This document shows positions 23,066-32,790 of a stretch of DNA of 64,000 bases, one piece after another (within the stretch, counting starts at the first letter, position 1; every line of letters starts with the position of its first letter). The notes beneath the pieces are model-generated. The model saw nothing but the letters and a program-made list of their open reading frames with translations, did not search any database and was not told the DNA's origin. A program made the translations under genes and the position numbers. Source of the DNA: Sanguinoderma infundibulare. Its lineage: Eukaryota > Basidiomycota > Agaricomycetes > Polyporales > Polyporaceae. The stretch covers positions 372,001-436,000 of the forward strand of contig JAVLRN010000003.1 of assembly GCA_032821775.1 (NCBI GenBank), given 5' to 3'.

Positions 23066-23538
23066 CACCTGTACGCGCCTGCATGTTCTGAGGGATCCTG
23101 TACACAGAATTGATCTGATCAGTTGGTTATAATTGTATGCATCGTGTTCATATCCGAGCAACCCACCTGAAGGGGAGAGTGCCGGGCCAATGGTAAATAC
23201 CTATTGTGTTGGGTCAAATGGGTGCATACGTGCACGCCTGTGTTCCAGAGGGAAAATAATCGAAATTAGCAGGTATAATCAGGTATTCCGGTTGCCCTTG
23301 CAGTATCCAGGCATGCTCAAATATCAAATGCTTCATGAAACATTCATTACCATAATTGAGAGACACAAGAAAGTCTGAACAGAACAATGCACTGCACTAC
23401 CCTTGCTCACCCACGATGCCCGCACACACCCACACCCACCACACCCACAAGCAGAGTCAGTTCGCCCTATGCATCCGTGCACGTACAGATGCATCCTGTG
23501 ATAGGCACCCATCCAACAGCCAAATGTCTGAAACAAAA

Positions 23539-23617
23539 GCACCCACCGGGATTTGAACCACTGACCTCCAGCAGCCCAGTAAGTACCTTAGTCAATCTAA
23601 CCGCTGGACTAACATGC
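23539..23617 (-). other. tRNA-like module in the left arm
   Basis: Mirror copy of the module at 25430-25508, reading outward on the minus strand. It has an A-box-like TAGTCCAGCGGTTA and a B-box-like GGTTCAAATCC. The T and D stems do not pair well, so it is not a functional tRNA. Confidence 0.45.
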
Positions 23618-25429
23618 CTTTTATATACATTATAAGTAATCAATCTATATAGTGAAAGTCAGCCGCCCAACCCTTCGGCCATGTTCCTTCCCAATAGGGA
23701 AGGTCACTACTAGGTGGATGTTCTTGGAGGTGTTATGAAGTCAATACTAATCCGATTTTGTTCGTTTTGGGCTTGTTTTGTTCGTGATTTTGAGGTGGTT
23801 CCAACGCGTCCAACAGCGTATTAGTTAGTGAGGTATTGACTGCACTATCAGGTATACAATGGTCGCTTCAAGCAGGTAAAGAATGGTACGTATCTCTATC
23901 AATTCTCCACGTATCTGTTCGTGCGAGGGCTCGTTGGAACCGCATTTTCAATGCGGTTCCAACGAGCCCTTGACCGTATGAATCTGTCCATCTGTTCCCG
24001 AGATATGCTGACCCTCTCCTCCTACTAGGAGGACAGGTTGGCATATCTCGGGACTGAGGCCTCCTATTTGCGTTGTTTTTGTTGCTTACAATATATACAT
24101 GTTGCCATGGCATGGAAACCTCTATTTGCAGCCGCTATAAGCCCTGTATAGATTTCAGAAAGGGGAGTCCTGTATTCCGGTGCTTACCCCATTCTCACCA
24201 TGATATCTCTGTCCCACATTGCGTCCCCTCGGATTTCTATGCCTCGTCTGAAAGCTGTGAATCAGGGCTTTCCAACGAGCCCCATATCGCCTATGTACGA
24301 TTGCTGGAACAATCAGAATGCACGTCCCTTTCTCCTCCCCCCTGTGTGCCTAATGTTTCGCATACAGCTCTCCCAAATGTTTGCCATTCGTCATGTACTA
24401 TACCTCGTTCGAATCACACAATATACCGCTTTCAAACAAGCCAAAATTTACCAAAAATGACCAGGAACTCGTCAAGATACGGATTGCAGCATCCGGATGG
24501 CTAGTGTCCAAGTAATATTGCACTGGGTTATGGCTGCCTTAGGCTAGCTCTTGGGTTCTGCAATCCGTATCTTGACGAGTTCCTGGTCATTTTTGGTAAA
24601 TTTTGGCTTGTTTGAAAGCGGTATATTGTGTGATTCGAACGAGGTATAGTACATGACGAATGGCAAACATTTGGGAGAGCTGTATGCGAAACATTAGGCA
24701 CACAGGGGGGAGGAGAAAGGGACGTGCATTCTGATTGTTCCAGCAATCGTACATAGGCGATATGGGGCTCGTTGGAAAGCCCTGATTCACAGCTTTCAGA
24801 CGAGGCATAGAAATCCGAGGGGACGCAATGTGGGACAGAGATATCATGGTGAGAATGGGGTAAGCACCGGAATACAGGACTCCCCTTTCTGAAATCTATA
24901 CAGGGCTTATAGTGGCTGCAAATAGAGGTTTCCATGCCATGGCAACATGTATATATTGTAAGCAACAAAAACAACGCAAATAGGAGGCCTCAGTCCCGAG
25001 ATATGCCAACCTGTCCTCCTAGTAGGAGGAGAGGGTCAGCATATCTCGGGAACAGATGGACAGATTCATACGGTCAAGGGCTCGTTGGAACCGCATTGAA
25101 AATGCGGTTCCAACGAGCCCTCGCACGAACAGATACGTGGAGAATTGATAGAGATACGTACCATTCTTTACCTGCTTGAAGCGACCATTGTATACCTGAT
25201 AGTGCAGTCAATACCTCACTAACTAATACGCTGTTGGACGCGTTGGAACCACCTCAAAATCACGAACAAAACAAGCCCAAAACGAACAAAATCGGATTAG
25301 TATTGACTTCATAACACCTCCAAGAACATCCACCTAGTAGTGACCTTCCCTATTGGGAAGGAACATGGCCGAAGGGTTGGGCGGCTGACTTTCACTATAT
25401 AGATTGATTACTTATAATGTATATAAAAG

Positions 25430-25508
25430 GCATGTTAGTCCAGCGGTTAGATTGACTAAGGTACTTACTGGGCTGCTGGAGGTCAGTGGTTCAAATCCCG
25501 GTGGGTGC
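25430..25508 (+). other. tRNA-like module in the right arm
   Basis: A 79-nt stretch with a Pol III-type A-box-like word (TAGTCCAGCGGTTA), a B box matching the consensus (GGTTCAAATCC) and a T4 tract directly after it (25509-25512). It is preceded by ATATAAAAG. The first seven and last seven bases pair at five of seven positions, but the T and D stems are broken. I read it as a tRNA-derived, SINE-like promoter module rather than a working tRNA gene. Confidence 0.45.
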
Positions 25509-25660
25509 TTTTGTTTCAGACATTTGGCTGTTGGATGGGTGCCTATCACAGGATGCATCTGTACGTGCACGGATGCATCTGTAATGCTACGGATGCATCC
25601 GTGACATGCACGGATGCATAGGGCGAACTGACACCCTACCACCCACACCCACCACACCCA

Positions 25661-25881
25661 TGCACTCCATGGCCTACACATCACCTACCCCACTGACATT
25701 GTCTCCATTGCCTGTATCTACTGCGTCGTGGCCATTGTAATAGAGATCTTCATCATTGTCATGCTCCACCTCCTTGGTGACACGTTTGAGAGCCATTTTA
25801 CGAAGCTTCATCTTGCACGTGGCCATCATCTGCTCCCAAAGTGTCAGCGCTACATTGTTGGGTTCGTCGTTGTACAGGGAG
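25661..25881. other. Pre-insertion target sequence, left flank
   Basis: This stretch was continuous with 40611 onwards before the Copia element inserted. A minus-strand frame (ASLYNDEPNNVALTLWEQM...) runs across the junction into PDRICSLIFGHTYGDIKIRQVQ at 40611-40690. The insertion therefore hit an open frame of unknown function, possibly an older repeat gene. Confidence 0.35.
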
Positions 25882-25886
25882 GCCTG
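25882..25886 (+). repeat. Target-site duplication of Copia TR-GAG 1, left
   Basis: GCCTG; the identical partner is at 40606-40610. Confidence 0.85.
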
Positions 25887-26116
25887 TGTGGTAAAAAGCG
25901 GGCGCGCGGGAGCAGAGAGTGGAGAGGAAAAGATAGTCATGTTTGAACACTGATGCAAATGTGTGAGGAACAGCACGTCGTGAGTGGGTTTAAATACATG
26001 TACAAACAATACCATAATATATATGAGACAGGCGCAGGACATAAGATGGGGAATAAGGCATCTAAAACTAAGGCGCGAGCACAAGACGAGCTTGCTATCT
26101 AATCAAATCTCCAACA
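25887..26116 (-). repeat. LTR of TR-GAG 1 (intact copy)
   Basis: 230 bp with TG...CA ends. It is the undivided reference that shows the target of the later Gypsy insertion: GAATAAGGCATCT here is split after AAGG in the other LTR. Confidence 0.88.
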
Positions 26117-26243
26117 CATCCCCTTGAGCGAAGTATAGTGCAAGCAGAAGTATGGGACAGGAAGGGAACAGAGAGGGACAGATAGAAACATATGGAAAGT
26201 GGCCATGGGTGCGCTCTATGCACCCCCTGAATCCTCCAACTCT

Positions 26244-27002
26244 TTACCAAGCTTCATTTGCGAGCTCCTTCTTCTGCTGGGGGCAGTCATGCTGGTAGTG
26301 GCCCTTCTTGCCACATGCGAAGCACGTAATGCACTCGATCAGGGTGCGAGGCTTTATAGCGGTGGCAAGTGCGATGTCGGGGCCGACAGCCATGGCAACC
26401 GGTGCAGTGATGGGCACTGCAGCGAGTTGACGCACTTCTTCATTAAGAAGACGGGTGACGACATTTTCGAGTGTGAGGTCATCGGGCGGGGTAGAGTCGA
26501 GGGTGATGATGAGCTGAGAATAGGTGTCGGGAAGGCCATTCATGAGAACCAGGATACGGTCCTCCTCGGTGACGGGGGTGCCAATCTCCTCGAGGCAGAA
26601 GGCGGCATGACAGACATCAGCAATCCAGGTGGTCATTGGCTGATCTGGGTGCTTTGCCATGCACCAGAGAGCGCGGTGGTGAGCGATGCGGGTGCCAAAG
26701 CCACGGGCGAGGTGAACACGGCAGAGCTCGGACCAGGCCTCATGTGCATCGTGGGACTGGATGTGGGCGTACTGTGAGGGCTCCACATTGATGATGAGCT
26801 CAGCGTGGGCTTCGGCGATCTTCGCACACCAAGTGCGAACAGCCTTCGTGCTGTCAGAGCCGGTGGGATGTGTTTCAGCGGCAGGGGAGCTTGTGGCTTC
26901 CCAGAGGCCCTTCTGAACAAGGATGGCTTCCATTTCAATGGCCCATTCAGGGTAGTTGGTGTCAGAGAGCTTCGTGATGTGAGATGAGGACATCGTGGGC
27001 AT
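26244..27002 (-). CDS. Copia-type Gag with zinc knuckle
   Basis: An intact frame of 252 residues. The N-terminus shows ITKLSDTNYPEWAIEMEAIL and the Gag body WSELCRVHLARGFGTRIAHHRALW and MTTWIADVCHA, as in Ty1/Copia Gag (UBN2/retrotran_gag_2 type). The C-terminus has a CX2CX4HX4C knuckle (CFACGKKGHYQHDC) that would bind RNA. It has no stop or frameshift, unlike most other element genes in the window. It is the only coding region of the TR-GAG element and presumably packages RNA with enzymes supplied by full-length relatives. Confidence 0.85.
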   Translation of the reverse strand: MPTMSSSHITKLSDTNYPEWAIEMEAILVQKGLWEATSSPAAETHPTGSDSTKAVRTWCAKIAEAHAELIINVEPSQYAHIQSHDAHEAWSELCRVHLARGFGTRIAHHRALWCMAKHPDQPMTTWIADVCHAAFCLEEIGTPVTEEDRILVLMNGLPDTYSQLIITLDSTPPDDLTLENVVTRLLNEEVRQLAAVPITAPVAMAVGPDIALATAIKPRTLIECITCFACGKKGHYQHDCPQQKKELANEAW

Positions 27003-27206
27003 GTCGGATAACAGGTGTCGTCAGGTTCGGAGTTCGCTGTGGACAGGTTGCAGGGTTATTGAGATTGTCGCATAGTGGTTGCATACACCGCTCAGTCGTC
27101 GGGTCGTCGGAGTTGTCAGAGTCATTGTCGGTCAAGGTCGTTGTCGGTCAGTCGCGGTCGTCATCGGTCGAGCATGAATTATCCTTCAGTGGAGGAGACA
27201 CGTTTG

Positions 27207-27378
27207 TGTGGTAAAAAGTGGGCACACGGGAGCAGAGAGCGGGGAGGAAAAGATAGTTGCATTTGAACACTGATGCAAACGTGTGAGGAACAGCGCATCA
27301 TGAGTGGGTCTAAATATATGTACAAACAATACCATAATATGTACGAGACAGGCGCAGGACATAAGATGAGGAATAAGG
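27207..27378 (-). repeat. LTR of TR-GAG 1 (split copy, first 172 bp)
   Basis: It matches 25887-26058 and continues at 40548-40605 (58 bp), giving 230 bp in total. It is interrupted by the Gypsy element. AAGG at 27375-27378 is duplicated at 40544-40547. Confidence 0.88.
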
Positions 27379-28466
27379 TGAGATACACACAAACTACCTA
27401 ATAGAATGTACTACTAGATAATATGCACCTGAAGTAATCGGACCAGACTTTAGGTCAGATATTCCTCCAGGTGTCCGTGATAGTGATCAGAGATATGGGG
27501 GATGATAGGTAAGGATGAGGTATGGAAGGGGATAATAGAGAGCAAGCCTGTCAGAGGCTTTCTAACTCTCAGAGGGAAACTATTGTGCACAGTTGCACCA
27601 GAAGCACCTGTCAGAGGTAGAACTTCAGTCTGAGGAGAAACTGAGTTGTCATTCTTGGGGGACCCAGCTGAGGTCCTTATATACTAGTAGCTATCTAGAA
27701 CCAAATACAAATAAACAGGCTATTGTGCTATTGTGCTAAGTCTGGACAATAGGCTATAGACACAATACTGTATCTAAAAATAGCACAATACTGTTAAAGT
27801 GCTCATTGTCCTTGGACAATGAGTATATACAGGCTGTGAGAAATAATCCTATGGACAATAAAGGAATAAACAATAGTCCACCAATCAGCATGGGAATAAC
27901 ATATCCATATCATGAAATATGCACAATCATTGTGCTATATATCTGAGAATATTCTCAAGTACAATAGGCTAGGATAAAAGTTATCCTCAAACAATTAAGT
28001 ATGAGGAATAATAGGTCAAAGTTTGTAGTGTGGGAATGTTCAAAGGATAAAAGGATAGAGTATAATAGTCATTCCCAAATAACAATAAAGTCCCATCATA
28101 CAAAAAGAAAAACCTGCGCTGACTGAGCATGTGTACAGTAATGTGTATCAGTCATCATGCTTGAACCTTAGTTAGCCTTTTCAGGTCATGTGCCAAGAAC
28201 CAAATCATCTGTGCACCATAGCAAATGAATAGAGAGTACATGTAGAGTCCATGCTAGATCGTGTTGCGCCTGGCACGCATTTTGCGCCTTGAGCTCTCGC
28301 CTTCCTCCCCAAGTCCTTCCTGGACTGACTCCCTGTCCTCCCTTTGCCCCGGCAGCTCTCTGAACCTAAAGATAGGCTCTTCAGAGCCAAGGCAGTTCTG
28401 GTGCTGAACCGGCTCTCCTGCCAGCCTGTACCTGTCCAACAGATCAGTCATACACCACATATAACA
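27379..28466 (-). repeat. 3' LTR of Gypsy A
   Basis: 1088 bp, nearly identical to 39452-40543. The clearest difference is a short patch around 27598-27655. It is AT-rich with repeated words such as GGACAATGAG and ACAATAGGCTA. Confidence 0.92.
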
Positions 28467-28963
28467 ACCGCCCCACACTTGAAGTGCAACGTCCCTGTTG
28501 CGAAGGCTGAGAAGAACAGGACCACGTACTCATAGTGCTTCCTAACCAGCCACTGAGCCAGTTGGAGAGGGAGGAAGTAAAGGAGCCTGAGTTCGAGTGG
28601 AAGGTCGTCCACATTGAAGCTGTGCACTGGCAGGCAGAAGTCGGCGGAGGAGAGGATGGGACCAGACGAGGTCATGGAGGTGCCTTCATCGCTACCATCC
28701 GAGGAGTCACCATCTCCAATGGTCTGCCTGTCCTCAAAAATCCATCCAGGGACGACAAAGTACCACTCGCCATGTTGAAAGATGATGTCAGCGGGGTCAT
28801 TGAAGATGCAGAGGGCAGGGATGTCGATATGAAAGTGGCGATAGTCAGATAGGTAAAAGATGGAGTTGAAGTGGAGGGTGGTGTCGGCGTCTGGGCCGAA
28901 GGGGAAGAGGGTCCACAGGCTGGTGGACTCACTGTGAGTGGTGCAGACCATGTTTGCCGGCAT
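28448..28963 (-). CDS. Extra ORF downstream of integrase in Gypsy A
   Basis: A 171-residue frame between pol and the 3' LTR, its end running into the LTR. It is not a known retroviral enzyme. Visible features are SLWTLFPFGPDADTTLHF, YLSDYRHFHIDIPALCIFND, WYFVVPGWIFEDRQTI, a Ser/Asp-rich stretch and a hydrophobic C-terminus (YEYVVLFFSAFATG). In the same frame upstream there are sequences such as TCIMVHAFGPNTDLRPF broken by stops, so the original protein was longer. It sits where env would be but has no signal peptide. From memory I associate this protein type with related basidiomycete elements; this needs a search. Confidence 0.5.
   Translation of the reverse strand: MPANMVCTTHSESTSLWTLFPFGPDADTTLHFNSIFYLSDYRHFHIDIPALCIFNDPADIIFQHGEWYFVVPGWIFEDRQTIGDGDSSDGSDEGTSMTSSGPILSSADFCLPVHSFNVDDLPLELRLLYFLPLQLAQWLVRKHYEYVVLFFSAFATGTLHFKCGAVVICGV
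28467..28481 (-). promoter_or_regulatory. Polypurine tract of Gypsy A
   Basis: The purine-rich minus-strand sequence AAGTGTGGGGCGGTT directly precedes the 3' LTR and is the expected plus-strand primer site. Confidence 0.6.
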
Positions 28964-29210
28964 GGCGAAGCGGCTGGAGGGATAGAGAGGGATTCGTCAC
29001 ACAATGAAGGGCCTAAGGTCTGTGTTTGGGCCAAAGGCATGGACCATGATGCAGGTTTGAGGGGCAAACGTGATGGAGTAACGCATAGTAAAGCAGGACG
29101 AGTGTCAGCGCAGCTGAGAATGATGGGGGGATTGGGTGAGAAAGGTATCGACGGAGGCAAGGATTATATGAGAGGCAGGCACTGCACCACTTGACTGGTC
29201 AGGGCAGCGC

Positions 29211-30260
29211 TTATGCGAACCATTCATTAGAGTCTTCTGAGGATCTGCTTGCTTCGCTGTCGATCTCAGATTCTGGATCTTCATCTTCATCTGAATCAGA
29301 CGCTGAATCTTTTGATAGATCTCGGGGCAACCTCGGCTTGTAGGGAATTACTCTGAATGCAGCATACCCCTGCCGAAGGAATGTGCTATCCAGTTCTGTT
29401 AGGATGTAGACATTATGCATTGTCTTCCGGTGTACTATGTATGGTCCAGAGTACCTTGGTGTATACTTGTCCACAAGGCCTGCATCCCTGGCTGAGTTTC
29501 GCATGAGGACAAGTGTACCTGGCTGGATGAGTAGCTTCTTCAGCCTATGCCTAAAGCACTTTTCAAACTGTTCCTTTGACCTGATTCTAGAGCGAAGTAT
29601 AGTGTCACTTGCACACTTAAGGTCTTGAGGATGCTTGTCTAGCTGCCGCATCCTCAAGGCTAGCAGTTCTGCTGAAGATAATCCTGCCTGGTATGCGCTG
29701 ATCATGAATGTAGCCTCTGTAAGGTCGAAGGGGAGAATGGGATGGACACCATGAAGCAAATAAAAAGGGCTAAATCCTGTGGACCACCGTGTGGTAATGC
29801 GGTCTGCAAAAAATGTCAGATGGACTTTCTTTGGCCATTGCTGAATATCTCCTTGACAATCTTTCAGGATTGCTTCACGGATGGTAAAATGGCCTTGTTC
29901 AACAATGCCATTGCTGTGTTTATTATAGGAAGATATCTTGATTTGAGGAATGCCATACCGCTTCAGCAGTTGCTCAGTTGCTCCCTTAAACTCCGTACCA
30001 TTATCCGTGATAATTTCTGCAATATGCCCATACCGACAGATGATTTCCTCTCATAAAAACTTGGCAATGGTCTTCGCAGTGATCCTTCGCAGTGCACGAC
30101 CTTCAGCTGCATGTGAGAGGTCATCGTGCGCTGCAATGATATACCTATATCCATTGACACTTGGCATAAACATGATGTCCACATAAATCTGAGAAAAGAG
30201 TGACAGGTGTGTGAATGGTGGGAGAGACCTCTATGCGCTTGGTGTTCCACAGTTGACATT
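29211..30260 (-). pseudogene. Integrase core and C-terminal part, Gypsy A
   Basis: The core is readable over frame shifts: CGHHVYAKCQWI-region, IIAAHDDLSHAAEGRALR, IITDNGTEFKGATEQ, QIKISSYNKHSNGIVEQ (the catalytic D,D,E region). It is followed by an open frame of 182 codons from 29759 (HGVHPILPFDLTEATFM, PGTLVLMRNSA, YSGPYIVHRK, GYAAFRVIPYKPRLPRD) ending in an acidic Ser-rich tail, EWFA. No chromodomain is visible. Confidence 0.75.
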
Positions 30261-31265
30261 GATGGCAGGTGCTTACATGATGTTTGACATCCTGGAATAA
30301 GTTAGGCCAATAGAATCGCTCGCGCACATAATGGAATACGCCATAGACTCCTCTGTGACCCAGCTTCTCATGAGCTTCTGTGAGGATGCTATACCGCTGA
30401 TCGCTGTCAAGGACCACTGCTAAAGGTAATTTCTGATTGCACCGCTTATACATCTTTCCTGCAGTCATGAAGAACTGAGTCGCTCGCTGTAGGAATCGCC
30501 TCTTTGCTTGGATAGATGGAAATAATGGAGTCTCTAAGGTCTCAAGAAAATGCTGAATGTAGTGGAGCGCCTGCTCTTGTTTACTGTCAGTCGCATGTAG
30601 AGCTGGCACTTCAGAATGTGTGGGGGTTATGGAATCCTTCCACATAAGGAATAGTGATGTCTCATCCATCCACTGATCCAGCTCTTTAGCCTCTTGCCTT
30701 TCCTCATCTGTTGGTCTCCTCCTTGAGAGGGCATCAGGTCCTCTGTGTTTGTCTGCAGGGACATGCTGTAGCTGAAAATCAAAGAGAAGTATTCCCTGAA
30801 TCCAGCGATTGATAGTGGCATTTGGTTGAAGGTCAGGATTATTGAGCATATCCTTGATGTACTTCACATCGACCTCAAGTATCAACTTTTTAATGCCAAT
30901 AAGGTACAGCCTCCAATGTCACAGTGCACGAAAGCATCCATGCAGCTCTAGCTTGGGTTGGCTATACCTGGACTCTCGCTCATTGAATGGAAGGGATCCA
31001 TATCATGCTGGCCTTCGCCGACCACTCTCGTCCTCTTGAGAAAGAATAAACCCAACTGCAATATTGCTGGAGTCAATTGATATGTAGACTGGCCTGTTAC
31101 AGTTATAGTCTATAGGGTGTAGTGCTGGTGCAGAGGAGATTAACTGCTTGAGTCACTGAAAAGCTCCTTCACACCTCTGGTCCCATATAAACTCAGCATC
31201 CTTTCTGATGAGTTCTGTCAAAGGCCGACAGATTTCTGAATATCCCTTGATCCAGATCCGCACTG
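30145..31265 (-). pseudogene. RNase H and integrase zinc-binding part, Gypsy A
   Basis: After the guest element the polymerase resumes as VRIWIKGYSEICRPLTELI, then RNase H words (PVYISIDSSNIAVGFILSQE, RYSQPKLELHG, LEVDVKYIKDML, LQHVPADKHRGPDALSRR). The integrase HHCC region follows (HEKLGHRGVYGVFHYVRERF, HHVSTCHQCQL). Stops near 31080-31160 and 30930-31000 break it. Confidence 0.78.
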
Positions 31266-32790
31266 CATCAGGAAAAACGATTTTCTCTCGAGTGTGGCAG
31301 GATGCTCGAGAGTGCTCGGGAGGATCGAGAGACGCCTAGAGGGCGTGCGAGCTCTCTCGAGAGCTCGCGAACTGCAGGAGGCCGGGTAGAACATGCCTGT
31401 AACCAGAATCATTATTAATGTTGTCTGTCCTTCCGCGCTTGATGCTTTTCTACCAATTAATGGCCAGCTATACCTACCCCTCACCTCTATGATGACGATT
31501 CGAACTATACTAGCAGCCCAAGCCTGCGATATTGGTCAAGGGCCAAAGTCGTTACGGACCGGCCCTAAACCTTCACGTGGTCTCCGGAACCTGCCAACCA
31601 ATGCCCTAGCTGTCTTTGTACCTCTCCACCTCATTTCTTCCTGGAGGCTCCTGCTGAGCCTTATCCCCTCGCTCCCCCTCTCACTGGAGTCTCCTCCTCT
31701 CTCTGCTCGAACTACGCTCTCGCCAGGTGGACGACGTAGGACGAGGGCCAGGTCCTTATGTACGTTCCTGGTATGCACGCATCAGCGTCTGCGAGTGAAG
31801 GGGGACCCACCAATCAGAAATATAGAAGGAAGTGTGCTAGGTTGCGGTCAGTGCTCAGCCGCTCTTCCCCTCATGCCCCCTTCCTGCAGGTTTCTGCCAG
31901 TCTTCATGACTTCTCGTCGGCTTTGCGCGCGTGGAGAAATAATTGTTGGCTGATCCCGAGGACTGAGCGTATGGCTACTACTCTTACCACGCTGACTCGA
32001 GCGAGCCTGGTCCGTCTACTCTGCTATATGTGCACTTGCCTGGATCATTACACAGCTTTAGGACCCATGGTTTCATTTCTCAAGATACCAACTCAATACA
32101 TTTGCATTGGTATCCCATCCACGTCTCTCCTGGCCATGTTTGCGCCTTCCACTCAATACCCGAGAATCAAATAAACCCCTTACCCTTCCTCGACGCGCTG
32201 TTGAAAGTGAGTAAAGTGGATGTACACGAAGGCATTGTACGTCTATTCATATCCTCTGTCTGCTGCTGCCATCATACTAACTACCAGGCTCGCTCGCTCA
32301 GCCGCTTGGGTGGTGGCGTCACCCTTCAGGTTCAGGCCGCCCAGATGTCGACTACCAACATGGAAGCTGCTACCACGGAGCTCGCAGATAGGACAGGGAA
32401 CACTGATAGCGAAGATGAGGGAAACAGCGATGGAATTGTGTAAGTGGTTGTAGTGATGCCATCTGGGGGTAGCGATACCATTGTATACCCACTCGTCCCA
32501 TAGTGATCTCGGTTAGAGTATCTGGATGAATGCATTATATTTCCATGCATTTTCACACCATGAATGGATGACAGCGAATCAAAACAACCTGTGCTAGCTT
32601 GCCTCGGCAGTGCTCGAGGCGAATCGGCGAGTGCTCGAGACGTCTCGAGAGGTTGCCCATGCATCTCGAGAGCAATAGCTAGTGGCAGGCGGGCGCTCGA
32701 GAGCACTCGAGAGGGGGGGGATGTCTCAGCCCGCTCGACCTGCTCTCGCGCCTCGCGAGCGCTCTCGAGTCAAGTGGATTTTTCCTGATG
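31266..32790. mobile_element. Non-autonomous TIR element nested in Gypsy A pol
   Basis: 1525 bp with a perfect 12-bp terminal inverted repeat (CATCAGGAAAAA) and a 2-bp TG duplication. Removing the element and one TG restores the RT/RNase H frame exactly (GLCGT|VRIWIK). Subterminal regions are packed with the palindrome CTCGAG: about seven copies in the right 210 bp and three in the left 110 bp. No transposase is recognised. A short open exon-like frame (MSTTNMEAATTELAD..., 32345-32442) ends at a good splice donor (GTAAGT) and might be a relic of a lost coding region. The superfamily is undetermined; a 2-bp duplication is compatible with CACTA-like elements. Confidence 0.8.

Larger units (their letters stand above)
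23456..25632. mobile_element. Long inverted-repeat (fold-back) element
   Basis: The left arm 23456-24489 and right arm 24558-25632 are reverse complements around a 68-bp loop (24490-24557). The ends are GTCAGTTCGCCC / GGGCGAACTGAC. The arms differ by one 41-bp insertion in the right arm (extra GGATGCATC-type repeat near 25577-25617) and very few substitutions. Each arm holds nested hairpins: GGGCTCGTTGGAACCGCATT/AATGCGGTTCCAACGAGCCC near 23928-23970, and an AGATATGC...GCATATCT stem near 24000-24050. No transposase is recognisable; the peptides in the arms are simply duplicated on the two strands. A 19-bp CA-rich direct repeat lies 8-9 bp outside each end (23429-23447 and 25642-25660) and may mark the insertion. 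Confidence 0.85.
25887..27378 (-). mobile_element. Copia-type TR-GAG element 1, main part (Gag only)
   Basis: The element lies on the minus strand: 3' LTR 25887-26116, internal region 26117-27206, 5' LTR from 27207, interrupted after 27378 and completed at 40548-40605. Both LTRs are exactly 230 bp once joined. In the element's own orientation the LTR begins TGTTGGAGATT and ends ACCACA. A purine tract (AAGGGGATG, minus strand) abuts the 3' LTR. The 1090-bp interior has room only for Gag; there is no protease, integrase or RT. This fits the published category of terminal-repeat retrotransposons with GAG domain, mobilised in trans. Confidence 0.85.

Noticed and set aside
24073..24974. The paired 148/143-codon frames in the fold-back arms as genes
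   Set aside because: They are the same sequence read from the two mirror arms, with no domain and no start context. Their openness follows from the duplication.
25430..25508. A functional tRNA gene
   Set aside because: The B box is good, but the T and D stems do not pair and no anticodon arm can be drawn.
23429..25660. CRISPR-like repeat arrays
   Set aside because: The repeats are fold-back arms and CA-rich simple sequence, with no regular spacers; the genome is eukaryotic.
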